A stretch of 33,052 nt of DNA from Alphaproteobacteria bacterium (GCA_013152755.1 JAADFR010000104.1:7899-40950); one strand, 5' to 3'. Positions 9,138 through 18,297 are shown, counted from the first letter of the stretch. The notes: generated from the sequence alone by a model not told the origin. Made by a program: numbers and translations.

Positions 9138-10514
9138 CTATAATGCGTCACCAGCTACAAGATCAACTAATTTGATGATCTGGTCAAGTTCTATGCGTTT
9201 TAGTCCCTTGCCGGTATTTTTGATGTTGGACGGCATATAGGCCTGCATAAAACCCAGTTTTGAGGATTCTTTCAGGCGGGCGCCGGCTTGGGCCACGGGG
9301 CGAATTTCCCCGGACAGGCTGATCTCACCAAAAAGAATGGTCTCTTCGGGTATTGGACGATCTGAAAGTGACGAAATCAAGGCCGCCGCCACTGCCATAT
9401 CTGCCGCCGGTTCTGTAATGCGCAAGCCCCCCGCCACATTCAGATAAATATCATAGGCCCCAAGCCCAAGACCGCAACGGGCATCCAGCACCGCAATGAT
9501 CATGGCCAGCCGCCCGTTATCCCATCCGACCACTGCCCGGCGCGGCTGTCCGAGGGAGGAGGGGGCGACAAGGGCCTGTATCTCCACCAGCATGGGCCGT
9601 GAGCCTTCCATACCGGCGAAAATGGCTGAGCCGCTGATGTCACCAGATCGATTGCCGATAAAGAGGGCAGAGGGGTTGGAGACTTCCTGCAGGCCAAGGT
9701 CGCTCATTTCAAAAACGCCGATTTCATCGGTGCCGCCGAAACGGTTTTTAACCGCGCGCAGGATGCGGAACTGATGCCCTCGGTCGCCCTCAAAATACAG
9801 CACCGTATCAACCATATGTTCCAGAACCCGGGGTCCGGCAATCTGTCCATCCTTGGTTACATGGCCGACCAGAAAGATACAGACATTCTTGCGCTTGGCA
9901 TAGCGGATCAATTCCTGGGCACAGGTGCGGACCTGGCTGACCGTGCCGGGCGCACTGCTGACCGTATCGGCATACATGGTCTGAATACTGTCGATGACCA
10001 CCACTTGCAGGCCCGGCTGTTTGTCCAGCGTGGTCAATATATCGCGCAGATTTGTTTCGGCCCCAAGACGGACCGGGCTTTGATGCAAACCAAGGCGTTT
10101 GGCGCGCATACGGACCTGAGATATGGATTCCTCGCCGGAGATATAGATGCTGTTGATGCCATTATTAGCCAGCTTGCTGACGGCCTGTAACAGAATGGTG
10201 GATTTGCCAATACCGGGATCGCCGCCAATAAGGATGGCTGAGCCGGGCACCAGTCCGCCCCCGCAGGCCCGGTCAAATTCATTGATGGTGGAAATCATGC
10301 GCGGCGGCGGGGTGTCCTCTCCCTCAAGGGCACTTAGCTCAATAATCCGGCCCTTGGCCTGATTGGGTGTGGCCTTGCCAAGGCCCGCCGGATGGGTGAC
10401 ATCCTGTTCCTCGACAATGCTGTTCCATTCGTTGCAGGCCTCGCACTGTCCGGCCCATTTGCCCGAGATGGCCCCGCAGGACTGACAGACAAAAATTTTG
10501 CGCGACTTGGCCAT
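9138..10514 (-). CDS. radA: DNA repair protein RadA
   Basis: A RecA-like ATPase that helps branch migration and processing of recombination intermediates. An N-terminal four-cysteine zinc finger (CQSCG...CEACN) is followed by Walker A GGDPGIGKS with Lys104. Next comes the RadA-specific KNRFG motif, then a C-terminal Lon-protease-like domain (around NVAGGLRITEPAADMAVA). Length (458 residues) is standard. The start lies two bases after the mlaF stop, so it is probably cotranscribed with mlaE-mlaF. Confidence 0.96.
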   Translation of the reverse strand: MAKSRKIFVCQSCGAISGKWAGQCEACNEWNSIVEEQDVTHPAGLGKATPNQAKGRIIELSALEGEDTPPPRMISTINEFDRACGGGLVPGSAILIGGDPGIGKSTILLQAVSKLANNGINSIYISGEESISQVRMRAKRLGLHQSPVRLGAETNLRDILTTLDKQPGLQVVVIDSIQTMYADTVSSAPGTVSQVRTCAQELIRYAKRKNVCIFLVGHVTKDGQIAGPRVLEHMVDTVLYFEGDRGHQFRILRAVKNRFGGTDEIGVFEMSDLGLQEVSNPSALFIGNRSGDISGSAIFAGMEGSRPMLVEIQALVAPSSLGQPRRAVVGWDNGRLAMIIAVLDARCGLGLGAYDIYLNVAGGLRITEPAADMAVAAALISSLSDRPIPEETILFGEISLSGEIRPVAQAGARLKESSKLGFMQAYMPSNIKNTGKGLKRIELDQIIKLVDLVAGDAL

Positions 10515-10516
10515 AT

Positions 10517-11293
10517 TTATGCTTTCAGGACTTCCATCTGGATCGGGCCTTCGGCGCGGCCATGGATGAATTGTTCCACATAATCATTACCGCTGCTGTC
10601 AATGTCATTGCGTGGCCCGGTCCAGATGATATTGCCATTATAGATCATGGCCACCTTGTCGGCGATCTTGCGCACGCTGGACATATCATGGGTGATGGTC
10701 AGGGCGGTGACGCCCATCTCTTTGACCCGTTCCACAATCAATTCATTGATCACATCGGCCATGATCGGGTCAAGGCCGGTGGTCGGCTCATCGAAAAATA
10801 TAATTTCCGGTTTGTTCGCGATAGCGCGAGCCAGACCGACCCGTTTCTGCATGCCGCCAGACAGTTCAGCAGGGCTGAGGCGGGCCACATCGGGGCTAAG
10901 CCCCACACTGCGCAGATTTTCCACGGCAATCTCCACGGCCTGCTTGCGGGTAACTTTGCTTTCGGCCAGCAGGCCAAAGGTGATATTTTCCCAGACCGGA
11001 AGGCTGTCAAACAGGGCGGCCCCCTGAAACAGCATGCCGAATTTTTTCTGGAGCCGCTTGCGGTTACTGCCGCGCAGGCCAACGGTTTCTTCGCCGTCCA
11101 CTTTGATGCTACCGCTATCCGGCTGTAAAAGCCCCAGAATACATTTCAGGGTCACGGATTTGCCGGAGCCGGAGCCGCCGATGATCACCATAGATTCACC
11201 GGGCATGACATCAAGATTTACACTATCCAGCACCACTTTTGGTCCGAATGCTTTATGGAGGCCTTTCAGGCTAATTTTTGGCGTGATGGTCAT
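10517..11293 (-). CDS. mlaF: ABC transporter ATP-binding protein, MlaF type
   Basis: The ATPase of a phospholipid/hydrophobic-compound transporter acting between inner and outer membrane. It has Walker A GGSGSGKS (Lys45), signature LSGGMQKRVGLARA and Walker B IIFFDEPTTGLDP. The frame is open upstream into mlaE, but the start MTITPKISLKGLHK (ATG at 11293) fits the family and overlaps the mlaE TGA by four bases. This gives 258 residues. The substrate-binding MCE protein (MlaD) and the MlaB/MlaC partners are not in this window. The order mlaE-mlaF inside an alr-radA cluster suggests they are encoded elsewhere. Confidence 0.92.
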   Translation of the reverse strand: MTITPKISLKGLHKAFGPKVVLDSVNLDVMPGESMVIIGGSGSGKSVTLKCILGLLQPDSGSIKVDGEETVGLRGSNRKRLQKKFGMLFQGAALFDSLPVWENITFGLLAESKVTRKQAVEIAVENLRSVGLSPDVARLSPAELSGGMQKRVGLARAIANKPEIIFFDEPTTGLDPIMADVINELIVERVKEMGVTALTITHDMSSVRKIADKVAMIYNGNIIWTGPRNDIDSSGNDYVEQFIHGRAEGPIQMEVLKA

Positions 11294-12066
11294 GATGCGA
11301 AAAATATCTCCGTTACGATATAGTTTGATAACAGGATCAGCATACAGGCCGATACCACCGCATTGGTGGTTGAAATGCCCACACCCTGTGCGCCGCCCCG
11401 GCTGTGGTACCCGTGATAACATCCCATGAGCGAGATGAAAAAGCCGAAAACAGCCGCTTTCGTCAAGCTGGCATAAACATCGGCCGGCTCAAGAAAATCT
11501 ATGGTCAGGCGCATATAGCTGCTGGAATTAAAACCGAGTTTTCCGGTGGCAATGAGATAGCCGCCCATAACCCCGATGGCATCGGCAACGATGACCAGCA
11601 TGAAAGGCATCATCAGTGTGGTGGCAATGATGCGCGGGGCAATCAGATATTTATAGGGGTCCGTGGACAGGGTGGCCATAGCGTCAATCTGTTCCGTGAC
11701 CCGCATGGTGCCAAGCTCCGCGGCCATGGAGGCACTGACCCGTCCGGCAACGATCAACCCGCAGAGAACCGGGCCAAGCTCGCGAACGATACCGATAACA
11801 ACAATGCTGGGCAGGACGCTTTCCGCATTAAATCTTGATCCGCCCTCATAAATATTCAGGGCCAGAGCCGCGCCGGTAAACAGGGCGGTCAGTCCGACCA
11901 CGGGCAGGGAATAATAGCCGATGGTCATGAACTGACGCATCAGGGACCGGAAATAAAATGGCGGGGTAAACATATGAGCTAATGCATGTCCGGTAAAAAT
12001 TCCGAGCCGTCCGGCGGCTTGCAGAAAACCAAATGTTATCCGTCCGATGACGGCAAGAAAATTCAT
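11290..12066 (-). CDS. mlaE: MlaE-family ABC transporter permease
   Basis: The membrane permease partner of MlaF. At 258 residues it has about five to six hydrophobic segments and the family core RELGPVLCGLIVAGRVSAS followed by AELGTMRVTEQIDAM, which is characteristic of MlaE/TrnI-type permeases. It starts 8 bases after the alr stop and ends overlapping the mlaF start. A role in lipid asymmetry or import of hydrophobic molecules is inferred from the family; the sequence does not show the substrate. Confidence 0.93.
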   Translation of the reverse strand: MNFLAVIGRITFGFLQAAGRLGIFTGHALAHMFTPPFYFRSLMRQFMTIGYYSLPVVGLTALFTGAALALNIYEGGSRFNAESVLPSIVVIGIVRELGPVLCGLIVAGRVSASMAAELGTMRVTEQIDAMATLSTDPYKYLIAPRIIATTLMMPFMLVIVADAIGVMGGYLIATGKLGFNSSSYMRLTIDFLEPADVYASLTKAAVFGFFISLMGCYHGYHSRGGAQGVGISTTNAVVSACMLILLSNYIVTEIFFAS

Positions 12067-12074
12067 ATGGGCAC

Positions 12075-13178
12075 CTAATCGTTTAAAGAATAAATTCGCT
12101 GGTATCTTTCCCTGACCCCGGTCAGTATTTCATATTGGCTTAAGGTAGAGACTTCCGACGCCATTTCAAGTGTTATATGTTCGCCGAGCAGTTCCACATC
12201 ATCGCCGGCGCTGATTGTTATATCCGTCACGTCAACGGCGATCATATCCATGGACACGCGCCCCACAACGGGCAGTTCTTTACCGCCCGCATAAACCCGT
12301 CCACGATTGTTGAACATCTGTAAATATCCATCGGCATAGCCAATATTTATGGTTGCAATATGGCGGGGCTTGCCCGGGTGCCAAGTCGCGCCGTAACCCA
12401 CAGTATCGCCGGGCGCGACCTCACGGATTTGCAGGATTTTTCCGGTAATGCGGAAAACAGGTTTGATGCCCTTCGGCCTATGTCCGGGTCGCGGGTTACC
12501 GCCAAACAACAGCAGGCCGGGACGAACCAGATCAAAATGATAATCCGGCCCCAGCAGAATACCGCCGGAATTGGCAAGGCTTGCCGGAATGCCGGGGAAT
12601 TGTCCGGTGATGGCCTTGAAATCATCCAGCTGTTTCCGGTTCATGGGGTTTTTGCTGTCATCGGAACAGGCCAGATGGCTCATGATCAGGGCAATATTCA
12701 GTTTTTGCCGCACCGCCCCATCATTGATGAATTGCGCCGTTTCTGTGGGGGAGAGGCCCAGCCGGTTGATGCCGGTATCAAAATGAATGGCACAGGGCAG
12801 GGATTTTTCCGGGCAAAAATCAGCCCAGAGTTTTACTTGTGCCAGATCATTCAGTACGGGGCGAATATCATGGCGGGCGAAATAATCCAGATGGCCGGGG
12901 AAAATGCCGTTGAGAACATAAATGATCGCGTGCGGCGTGACCCGGCGTAATTTCAGGGCCTCGGCTAGATTGGCGACGAAAAAAATCCGGCAACTCGCCT
13001 TATTAAACAGGGCTGGGGCCACCTGCTCAATCCCCATGCCGTAAGCATCCGCCTTGACCATGGCCGCCGATTCAATGCCTCCGGCCAGTTGATGGCAGCT
13101 CTTGTAATTTTCAATGATTGCCCTGAGGTCAATGGTCAGGGTGGCCTGTGCATCTGGCGGAAAATCCCCGGAAGTCAT
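12075..13178 (-). CDS. alr: Alanine racemase
   Basis: It interconverts L- and D-alanine using pyridoxal phosphate, feeding D-Ala to peptidoglycan. The PLP lysine is Lys42 in MVKADAYGMG. A second conserved region, GYGATWHPG, matches the C-terminal part where the family's catalytic tyrosine lies, and RVSMDMIAVD is present. Length (367 residues) is typical. Its ATG overlaps the dnaB stop in TGATG, suggesting translational coupling. The dnaB-alr pairing is common in proteobacteria. Confidence 0.95.
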   Translation of the reverse strand: MTSGDFPPDAQATLTIDLRAIIENYKSCHQLAGGIESAAMVKADAYGMGIEQVAPALFNKASCRIFFVANLAEALKLRRVTPHAIIYVLNGIFPGHLDYFARHDIRPVLNDLAQVKLWADFCPEKSLPCAIHFDTGINRLGLSPTETAQFINDGAVRQKLNIALIMSHLACSDDSKNPMNRKQLDDFKAITGQFPGIPASLANSGGILLGPDYHFDLVRPGLLLFGGNPRPGHRPKGIKPVFRITGKILQIREVAPGDTVGYGATWHPGKPRHIATINIGYADGYLQMFNNRGRVYAGGKELPVVGRVSMDMIAVDVTDITISAGDDVELLGEHITLEMASEVSTLSQYEILTGVRERYQRIYSLND

Positions 13179-14707
13179 CAGTCGTTTTTCTCCGGCAGAT
13201 AGTCATCAGAGGTGGGCAGGTCCGAGAATTTGGTGATGTTGGCTTCAAATTGCAGGGTGATGATTCCGGTCGGGCCATGACGCTGTTTACCAATGATAAA
13301 TTCCGCCCGGCCTTCCAGCCTGTCGCCTTCCTCCATCCAGATGAGATGCTCCGCCGTATCGGGGTCCGGTTCTTGTTGTTTGTGGTAATATTCCGGGCGG
13401 TAGACAAAGGTAACCATATCCGCGTCCTGCTCAATGGAGCCTGATTCCCTGAGGTCCGACAGCAGGGGCCGTTTGTTTTCCCGTGATTCGATCGCCCGGC
13501 TTAATTGGGACAGGGCCAGAACCGGAATCTCAAGTTCCTTGGCCAAGCCCTTTAAACCACGGGTGATTTCGGAAATTTCCTGAACCCGGTTTTCCGGCCC
13601 CCGGTTGCCCCGCCCGGTTCCGGTGAGCAGTTGCAGATAGTCAACGATGACCAAGCCAACCCCATGCTGGCGTTTTAGGCGCCGGGCGCGGGTTCTGAGC
13701 GCCCCGATGCTTAAAGCGGCGGTGTCATCAATATAAAGCGGTAATTCTTCCAGTTCCTGTGCCGTTCTGGCCAGCTTGTTGAACTGGTCCTGATTAAGCT
13801 TGCCCTGACGCATGTCCTGTGATGATAGATCTGCCTGTTCCGCCAGAATACGGGCGGCCAGCTGATCTGCGGCCATTTCCAGTGAAAAGAAGGCAACCAC
13901 GGCGCCCTTGCTCTCCGCGTGCGGAATCCCAAGCACCATATCATCCCGGTAAGCCTTAGCTGTGTTAAAGGCGATATTGGTGGCCAATGCGGTTTTCCCC
14001 ATGGCCGGACGACCCGCAAGAATCATCAGGTCAGATTTATGCAGGCCGCCAATATGTTTGTTGATGCTGTCAAAGCCAGTGGTTTTCCCGGCCAGCTTGC
14101 CGCCGCGTTTAAAGGCCATTTCAATGATGTTAATGGCATCGGTGGCCGATTTGGAAAAGCTCTTGAAACCGCCTTCGGTACTGCCCTGTTCGGCAAGGCT
14201 GTAGAGATGTCTTTCGGCTTCTTCGATTTGATTCTGCGCCGTATTATCCACGTTATGATCATAGGCACTATTGACCATATCAGTGCCGACACTGATCAAT
14301 TCCCGTTTGATGGCCATTTGATGGATGATCTGGCCATATTCGGCGCTATTGATGATGGATACGGCGGCACCGGCCAGACGGGCCAGATATTCCGCGCCGC
14401 CAATTTCTGACAGGCTGTCTTCATTTTCAAAGTAGGGTTTCAGGGTGACGGGTGAGGCGATCAGGCCTTTTTCGATTAGCTTGCGGCTGGCCTGAAAAAT
14501 TTTACCATGGGCCGGATTGATAAAATGATCTTCGGTCAGGAAATCCTGCACCTTTTCAAGGGCATCATTATTGACCAGAATAGCCCCGAGCAATGCCTGT
14601 TCCGCCTCAAGATTATGGGGCGTTTGCCGAAAACCAGCTGCATCATAGGCGACAATATTATCGTCACCGCCGCTGTCATCAACTGGTATATCTGGAAAAT
14701 CTGTCAT
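13178..14707 (-). CDS. dnaB: Replicative DNA helicase DnaB
   Basis: The hexameric helicase that unwinds DNA at the replication fork. An N-terminal primase-interacting helical domain (about residues 30-135) is followed by a RecA-like ATPase domain with Walker A GRPAMGKT (Lys238) and the DnaB region VIVDYLQLLTG. Length is 509 residues. No intein is visible. The start lies just downstream of the rplI terminator, so dnaB probably has its own promoter, but I see no strong -35/-10 pair or ribosome-binding site in the short gap. Confidence 0.97.
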   Translation of the reverse strand: MTDFPDIPVDDSGGDDNIVAYDAAGFRQTPHNLEAEQALLGAILVNNDALEKVQDFLTEDHFINPAHGKIFQASRKLIEKGLIASPVTLKPYFENEDSLSEIGGAEYLARLAGAAVSIINSAEYGQIIHQMAIKRELISVGTDMVNSAYDHNVDNTAQNQIEEAERHLYSLAEQGSTEGGFKSFSKSATDAINIIEMAFKRGGKLAGKTTGFDSINKHIGGLHKSDLMILAGRPAMGKTALATNIAFNTAKAYRDDMVLGIPHAESKGAVVAFFSLEMAADQLAARILAEQADLSSQDMRQGKLNQDQFNKLARTAQELEELPLYIDDTAALSIGALRTRARRLKRQHGVGLVIVDYLQLLTGTGRGNRGPENRVQEISEITRGLKGLAKELEIPVLALSQLSRAIESRENKRPLLSDLRESGSIEQDADMVTFVYRPEYYHKQQEPDPDTAEHLIWMEEGDRLEGRAEFIIGKQRHGPTGIITLQFEANITKFSDLPTSDDYLPEKND

Positions 14708-14743
14708 ATATGCTTAATCAATGTTTTTACCAAAGCGCCAGCA

Positions 14744-14781
14744 TAAAAGAAAAGGGCCGCTTCATCAAGCAGCCCTTTTTT
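14744..14781 (-). terminator. Intrinsic terminator of the rpsF-rpsR-rplI operon
   Basis: Read on the minus strand, AAAAGGGCTGCTT pairs with AAGCGGCCCTTTT around a GATG loop. One U-G pair occurs in the stem, and the sequence continues into a T-rich run (TTTTCTTTT). It begins about 24 bases after the rplI stop codon. This is the clearest terminator in the window, separating the ribosomal-protein operon from dnaB. Confidence 0.85.
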
Positions 14782-14804
14782 AAACTTGTAAAATTCAGCG
14801 TAAA

Positions 14805-15443
14805 TTATTCGCTTTTTTCTTCCTCAGGCGCTTCTTCAGGTGCGTCCTCTGCAACGACTTCTTCGGCGTCATCTTCATTGTCAGCCGCCATGGCTGCTTC
14901 TGAATCTTCTTCGTTTTCAAAGTAGTCTTCTACGGAAACGTCCAGCTCTTCTTCCGCTGTTTTGGCATCAAGGCCCTTGGCCTGCATCTCGGCTTCTTCG
15001 ACAGAGCGTGCGATGTTGATCTCTATTTTGGCGGAGACTTCAGCGTGAAGCTTGATCTCGACCTTGTATATGCCAAGATATTTGATGGCATGATCCATGA
15101 TAACCTGAGTACGGTTGACTTTCATGTCCTGCTCATCAAGGGCAGCCGCAATGTCACGGGCGGAAACAGAACCATAAAGGTTGCCGGATTCGCCAGCCTG
15201 ACGGATGATGATCGCCGATACGCCGTCCAGTTTCGCTGATACCGCCTCGGCCTCGTTTTTGGCTTCAAGGTTGCGGGTTTCGATCTGGACGCGTTGGGTT
15301 TCAAAATAGGCCCGGTTGGTCTTGTTGGACCGCAGGGCTTTTTTCTGGGGCAGCAGGAAGTTACGGGCGTACCCGTCTTTTACCGTTACCGTGTCGCCGA
15401 TTTGGCCCAATTTGCGGACACGTTCAAGAAGTATGATTTCCAT
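14805..15443 (-). CDS. rplI: 50S ribosomal protein L9 with long acidic C-terminal tail
   Basis: The large-subunit protein that binds 23S rRNA near the L1 stalk. The N-terminal domain MEIILLERVRKLGQIGDTV with GYARNFLLPQ is canonical, and the C-terminal domain follows. The protein is 212 residues against about 149 in E. coli; the extra part from about residue 150 is dominated by Glu, Asp and Ala. Acidic L9 extensions are known in alphaproteobacteria, so this is probably genuine. It is the last gene of the S6-S18-L9 operon and lies 12 bases after rpsR. Confidence 0.97.
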   Translation of the reverse strand: MEIILLERVRKLGQIGDTVTVKDGYARNFLLPQKKALRSNKTNRAYFETQRVQIETRNLEAKNEAEAVSAKLDGVSAIIIRQAGESGNLYGSVSARDIAAALDEQDMKVNRTQVIMDHAIKYLGIYKVEIKLHAEVSAKIEINIARSVEEAEMQAKGLDAKTAEEELDVSVEDYFENEEDSEAAMAADNEDDAEEVVAEDAPEEAPEEEKSE

Positions 15444-15455
15444 TTTTCATTCTCC

Positions 15456-15710
15456 CTATTGAACAATGTACGGCAAAAGTGCCAGATTACGGGCGCGTTT
15501 GATGGCTTTGGCCAGCTCACGCTGTTTCTTGGTGGAAACGGCGGTGATACGGCTTGGCACAATCTTGCCGCGCTCGGAAATGAATTTGGTCAGCATCCGC
15601 ACATCTTTATAGTCGATTGTCTGGGCATTGGCCCCGGAAAAAGGACAGCTCTTGCGGCGTCTGAAAAAGGGGCGGCGGGTGTTGCCGCCTTCGGAACGTT
15701 GTTCAGCCAT
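15456..15710 (-). CDS. rpsR: 30S ribosomal protein S18
   Basis: A small-subunit protein of 84 residues that pairs with S6 on the platform of the 30S. The core [11 protein letters not shown]...[23 protein letters not shown] and the C-terminal basic helix ([21 protein letters not shown]) are typical. It sits between rpsF and rplI with 11-12 base gaps in the standard order. Confidence 0.98.
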   Translation of the reverse strand: MAEQRSEGGNTRRPFFRRRKSCPFSGANAQTIDYKDVRMLTKFISERGKIVPSRITAVSTKKQRELAKAIKRARNLALLPYIVQ

Positions 15711-15721
15711 GTGAAGGTCTC

Positions 15722-16147
15722 CTATGCACTCGTTGCAGCTTCAGATTTCTCTGAAGGCTTGTTATTGTTAAAGCGGGGCGGACGACTGTCTCTGTTTTCA
15801 AAACGTGAAGGACGTCCCTCGCGGTCTCTTGAACGCAGAACCACAGAATCGCCTTTTTCCAGTTCTTCAACCCGGATAGTCATGAAACGAACCACATCTT
15901 CATGTAGGCGCTCATTACGCTCCAGTTCAGAAATTGCATCAATAGAACCATCAATGTTCAGCAGGACATAGTGACCTTTTTTGTATTTTTTAATCCGGTA
16001 GGCAAGGGTACGCAGACCCCATTGTTCCGTCTTGGTTACTTTGCCGCCATTATCTTCAACGATTTTAGTCAAATCTTTGGTAATCGCTTCAACCTGTTGA
16101 GGTTGGATATCCTGGCGCGCGATAAATATATGTTCATATAAAGCCAT
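15722..16147 (-). CDS. rpsF: 30S ribosomal protein S6
   Basis: Partner of S18 on the 30S platform. The fold is recognisable in [20 protein letters not shown] and [18 protein letters not shown]. The core of about 100 residues is followed by a tail of about 40 residues rich in Arg, Asn, Ser and Pro, a common variable extension in alphaproteobacteria. AAGGAG lies about 10 bases before the ATG. It is the first gene of the operon and starts from a divergent region shared with fabD. Confidence 0.97.
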   Translation of the reverse strand: MALYEHIFIARQDIQPQQVEAITKDLTKIVEDNGGKVTKTEQWGLRTLAYRIKKYKKGHYVLLNIDGSIDAISELERNERLHEDVVRFMTIRVEELEKGDSVVLRSRDREGRPSRFENRDSRPPRFNNNKPSEKSEAATSA

Positions 16148-16223
16148 TCGCAGGCTACTCCTTGTGTTTAATGTTCATTTAACGGTTTTTCGGGCGGGGT
16201 GATTACGAATATCAAATCGTCAC

Positions 16224-16229
16224 ATTATA
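16224..16229 (-). promoter_or_regulatory. Candidate -10 element for rpsF
   Basis: A perfect TATAAT on the minus strand would give rpsF a leader of about 70 bases. No good -35 is found 16-18 bases upstream (the best is GGTTTG-like), so this is a candidate only. Many rpsF leaders carry an S6:S18-binding RNA structure; I could not recognise that motif here by eye. Confidence 0.4.
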
Positions 16230-16347
16230 TAATTAACCGACACAGCAAACCGAGGCGTTCCAAACAAGAACACCCTGAAGCGGCGCAATATACAGGAAAG
16301 TCTAGCAAAAACAAGGTATATTTTGGCTTTGAAAGGCAACAGAATTC

Positions 16348-16375
16348 TTGACAGAATTGTGCCAGTTGCTATGAC
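16348..16375 (+). promoter_or_regulatory. Candidate promoter for fabD
   Basis: A consensus -35 TTGACA (16348-16353) is followed after 16 bases by TATGAC (16370-16375), which matches TATAAT at four positions. The start of transcription would fall near 16382, about 30 bases before the fabD ATG at 16415. The leader would contain the purine-rich ribosome-binding site AAGAGGA. Confidence 0.55.
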
Positions 16376-16414
16376 ATATTCCAGATAAAAGAGATAAAGA
16401 GGATTTTCCATATT

Positions 16415-17362
16415 ATGAGCAGTGCATTTGTTTTCCCCGGTCAGGGTAGCCAGACCGTTGGCATGGGACGGGAACTGGCAGAGAATATGCCGGTTGCCGC
16501 ACAGGTTTTTGAAGAAATAAATGATGCCTTGGGGCAAAATCTGTCAGGATTGATGTTTGACGGGCCGCAAGATGACCTGACCTTGACCCAGAATGCACAG
16601 CCTGCCCTGATGGCTGTCAGTATGGCCGTGATACGGGTGTTGGAAAAGGATTTCGATGTAAAGCTGGATCAGGTGGCCTCCTATGTGGCCGGTCATTCTC
16701 TGGGCGAATATTCGGCGCTTACGGCTTCCGGGGCCATAGGATTGGCTGATACGGCTCGGTTGCTTAAATTGCGGGGCGAGGCCATGCAACGGGCTGTTCC
16801 GGTCGGGGTGGGGGCCATGGCCGCCATACTGGGCCTGAACTTCGATGTAGCAGAAGAGGTCGCCAAGGAAGCCGCCGAGGGCGAGGTTTGCACCGCAGCC
16901 AATGACAATGCAGACGGTCAGGTGGTCATCAGCGGCCATAAGGCGGCGGTGGAACGGGCCATTGTAATTGCCAAAGAAAAAGGGGCCAGGCGGGGCATTC
17001 TGTTACCGGTCAGTGCGCCTTTTCATTGTTCCCTGATGCAGCCAGCCGCCGATGAAATGGCGGATGCTCTGGCGGAAACCGTAATTTCTGCGCCCTGCGT
17101 ACCTGTGATTGCCAATGTGACAGCGGCCCCGGAGAGTGACCCGGAAAATATCCGGAAATATCTGGTGGAACAGGTTACGGGCCGGGTGCGTTGGCGGGAA
17201 TCGATCCTTAAAATGAATGAACTTGGTGTAGGCAAGGTGGTTGAGGCCGGAGCGGGCAAAGTCCTGACCGGTATGGTGCGGCGTATTTGCCGGGATATGA
17301 CAGGTCTTTCCCTGCAAAGCCCTGCTGATATTGAAGCCTTTGTAAAAGCAGGAGATGAATGA
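16415..17362 (+). CDS. fabD: Malonyl-CoA:ACP transacylase
   Basis: It transfers malonyl from CoA to acyl carrier protein for fatty acid synthesis. The oxyanion-loop motif FPGQGSQ lies at residues 7-13, the active serine is Ser95 in GHSLGE, and the catalytic histidine is His204 in APFHCSLM. At 315 residues it is full length. It overlaps or abuts fabG (TGATG) and starts the fabD-fabG-acpP-fabF cluster. Confidence 0.97.
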   Translation: MSSAFVFPGQGSQTVGMGRELAENMPVAAQVFEEINDALGQNLSGLMFDGPQDDLTLTQNAQPALMAVSMAVIRVLEKDFDVKLDQVASYVAGHSLGEYSALTASGAIGLADTARLLKLRGEAMQRAVPVGVGAMAAILGLNFDVAEEVAKEAAEGEVCTAANDNADGQVVISGHKAAVERAIVIAKEKGARRGILLPVSAPFHCSLMQPAADEMADALAETVISAPCVPVIANVTAAPESDPENIRKYLVEQVTGRVRWRESILKMNELGVGKVVEAGAGKVLTGMVRRICRDMTGLSLQSPADIEAFVKAGDE

Positions 17363-18099
17363 TGTTTGATCTGGACGGAAAATGCGCTTTGGTGACTGGA
17401 GCTTCCGGCGGCCTTGGCAAGGCCATTGCCACGGCCCTTTATAATAGCGGCGCAAAAGTTGCTTTATCCGGTACGCGGGTGGATCCTTTGGAACAGCTTG
17501 CGGCTGAACTTGGCGAACGGGCGTTTGTGGTTCCGGCCAATCTGTCGGACCCTGAGTCTGTGGCGGCTTTGCCCAAGGCGGCAGAGGCGGCTTTGGGGCA
17601 GGTGGATATTCTGGTCAATAACGCGGGTATCACGCGCGATAATATCGCCATGCGCATGAAGGATGCGGAATGGGACGATGTGATGCAGGTAAATTTGAAG
17701 GCGGCCTTTAAATTGTCCCAAGGCCTGATGCGCGGCATGATGAAACGCCGTTGGGGCCGCATGATAAATATTACCTCCATCGTTGGCGTGACCGGAAATC
17801 CGGGACAGGCCAATTATGCAGCCTCGAAAGCGGGCATGATCGGTATGACGAAAAGCCTGGCCCAGGAACTTGCCTCGCGTAATATTACGGTGAACTGCAT
17901 TGCGCCGGGCTTTATTGAAAGCCCGATGACAGATGTTCTGTCTGATGACCAGAAGAATGGTCTTCTGGCCAATGTGCCTATGAAAAGGCTGGGCATTGCG
18001 GATGAAATTGCGGCAGGTGCATTGTATCTGGCCAGCGCAGAGGCCGCGTATGTGACGGGTCAGACGCTTCATATTAACGGCGGCATGGCCATGATATGA
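17362..18099 (+). CDS. fabG: 3-oxoacyl-ACP reductase
   Basis: The NADPH-dependent reductase of the fatty acid elongation cycle. It has TGASGGLG at the N terminus, NNAG in the middle, and the catalytic set Ser139, Tyr152 and Lys156 (YAASK). Two adjacent ATG codons (17359 and 17362) are possible. I chose the second because AGGAG is 7 bases before it and MFDLDGK is the usual beginning. Length is 245 residues. Position between fabD and acpP separates it from the two other SDR genes in the window. Confidence 0.96.
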   Translation: MFDLDGKCALVTGASGGLGKAIATALYNSGAKVALSGTRVDPLEQLAAELGERAFVVPANLSDPESVAALPKAAEAALGQVDILVNNAGITRDNIAMRMKDAEWDDVMQVNLKAAFKLSQGLMRGMMKRRWGRMINITSIVGVTGNPGQANYAASKAGMIGMTKSLAQELASRNITVNCIAPGFIESPMTDVLSDDQKNGLLANVPMKRLGIADEIAAGALYLASAEAAYVTGQTLHINGGMAMI

Positions 18100-18206
18100 T
18101 ATTATTCTTGGCAAGGGCCGATGTAATGTGCTAGGAAGCCTCCGAAGAATATTAATCGTATTTAGAAAATATTATTTAACAATTTGAAATCAGTTTTTTA
18201 TTGCTT

Positions 18207-18235
18207 TTGCTTGCAAAAGGAAAATAGAGTATTAA
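18207..18235 (+). promoter_or_regulatory. Candidate promoter for acpP
   Basis: In the AT-rich 198-base gap after fabG, TTGCTT (18207-18212) and TATTAA (18230-18235) are spaced by 17 bases. Both match consensus only moderately. The gap also provides a good ribosome-binding site, AGGGA at 18286-18290, 7 bases before the acpP start. Separate transcription would suit the high demand for ACP. Confidence 0.35.
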
Positions 18236-18297
18236 ATACTGTTTTTGTGATTATCAAACCCCGGGCTTAAACGCCCCCTGAAAATAGGGATATTATT

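Noticed and set aside
11294-11422. N-terminal extension of mlaF into mlaE
   Set aside because: The extra residues are the mlaE sequence read in another frame. The family start is the ATG at 11293.
16148-16223. S6:S18-binding RNA leader before rpsF
   Set aside because: Such leaders are known for this operon, but I could not fold this stretch into the characteristic stem and bulge by eye. A covariance-model search would decide.
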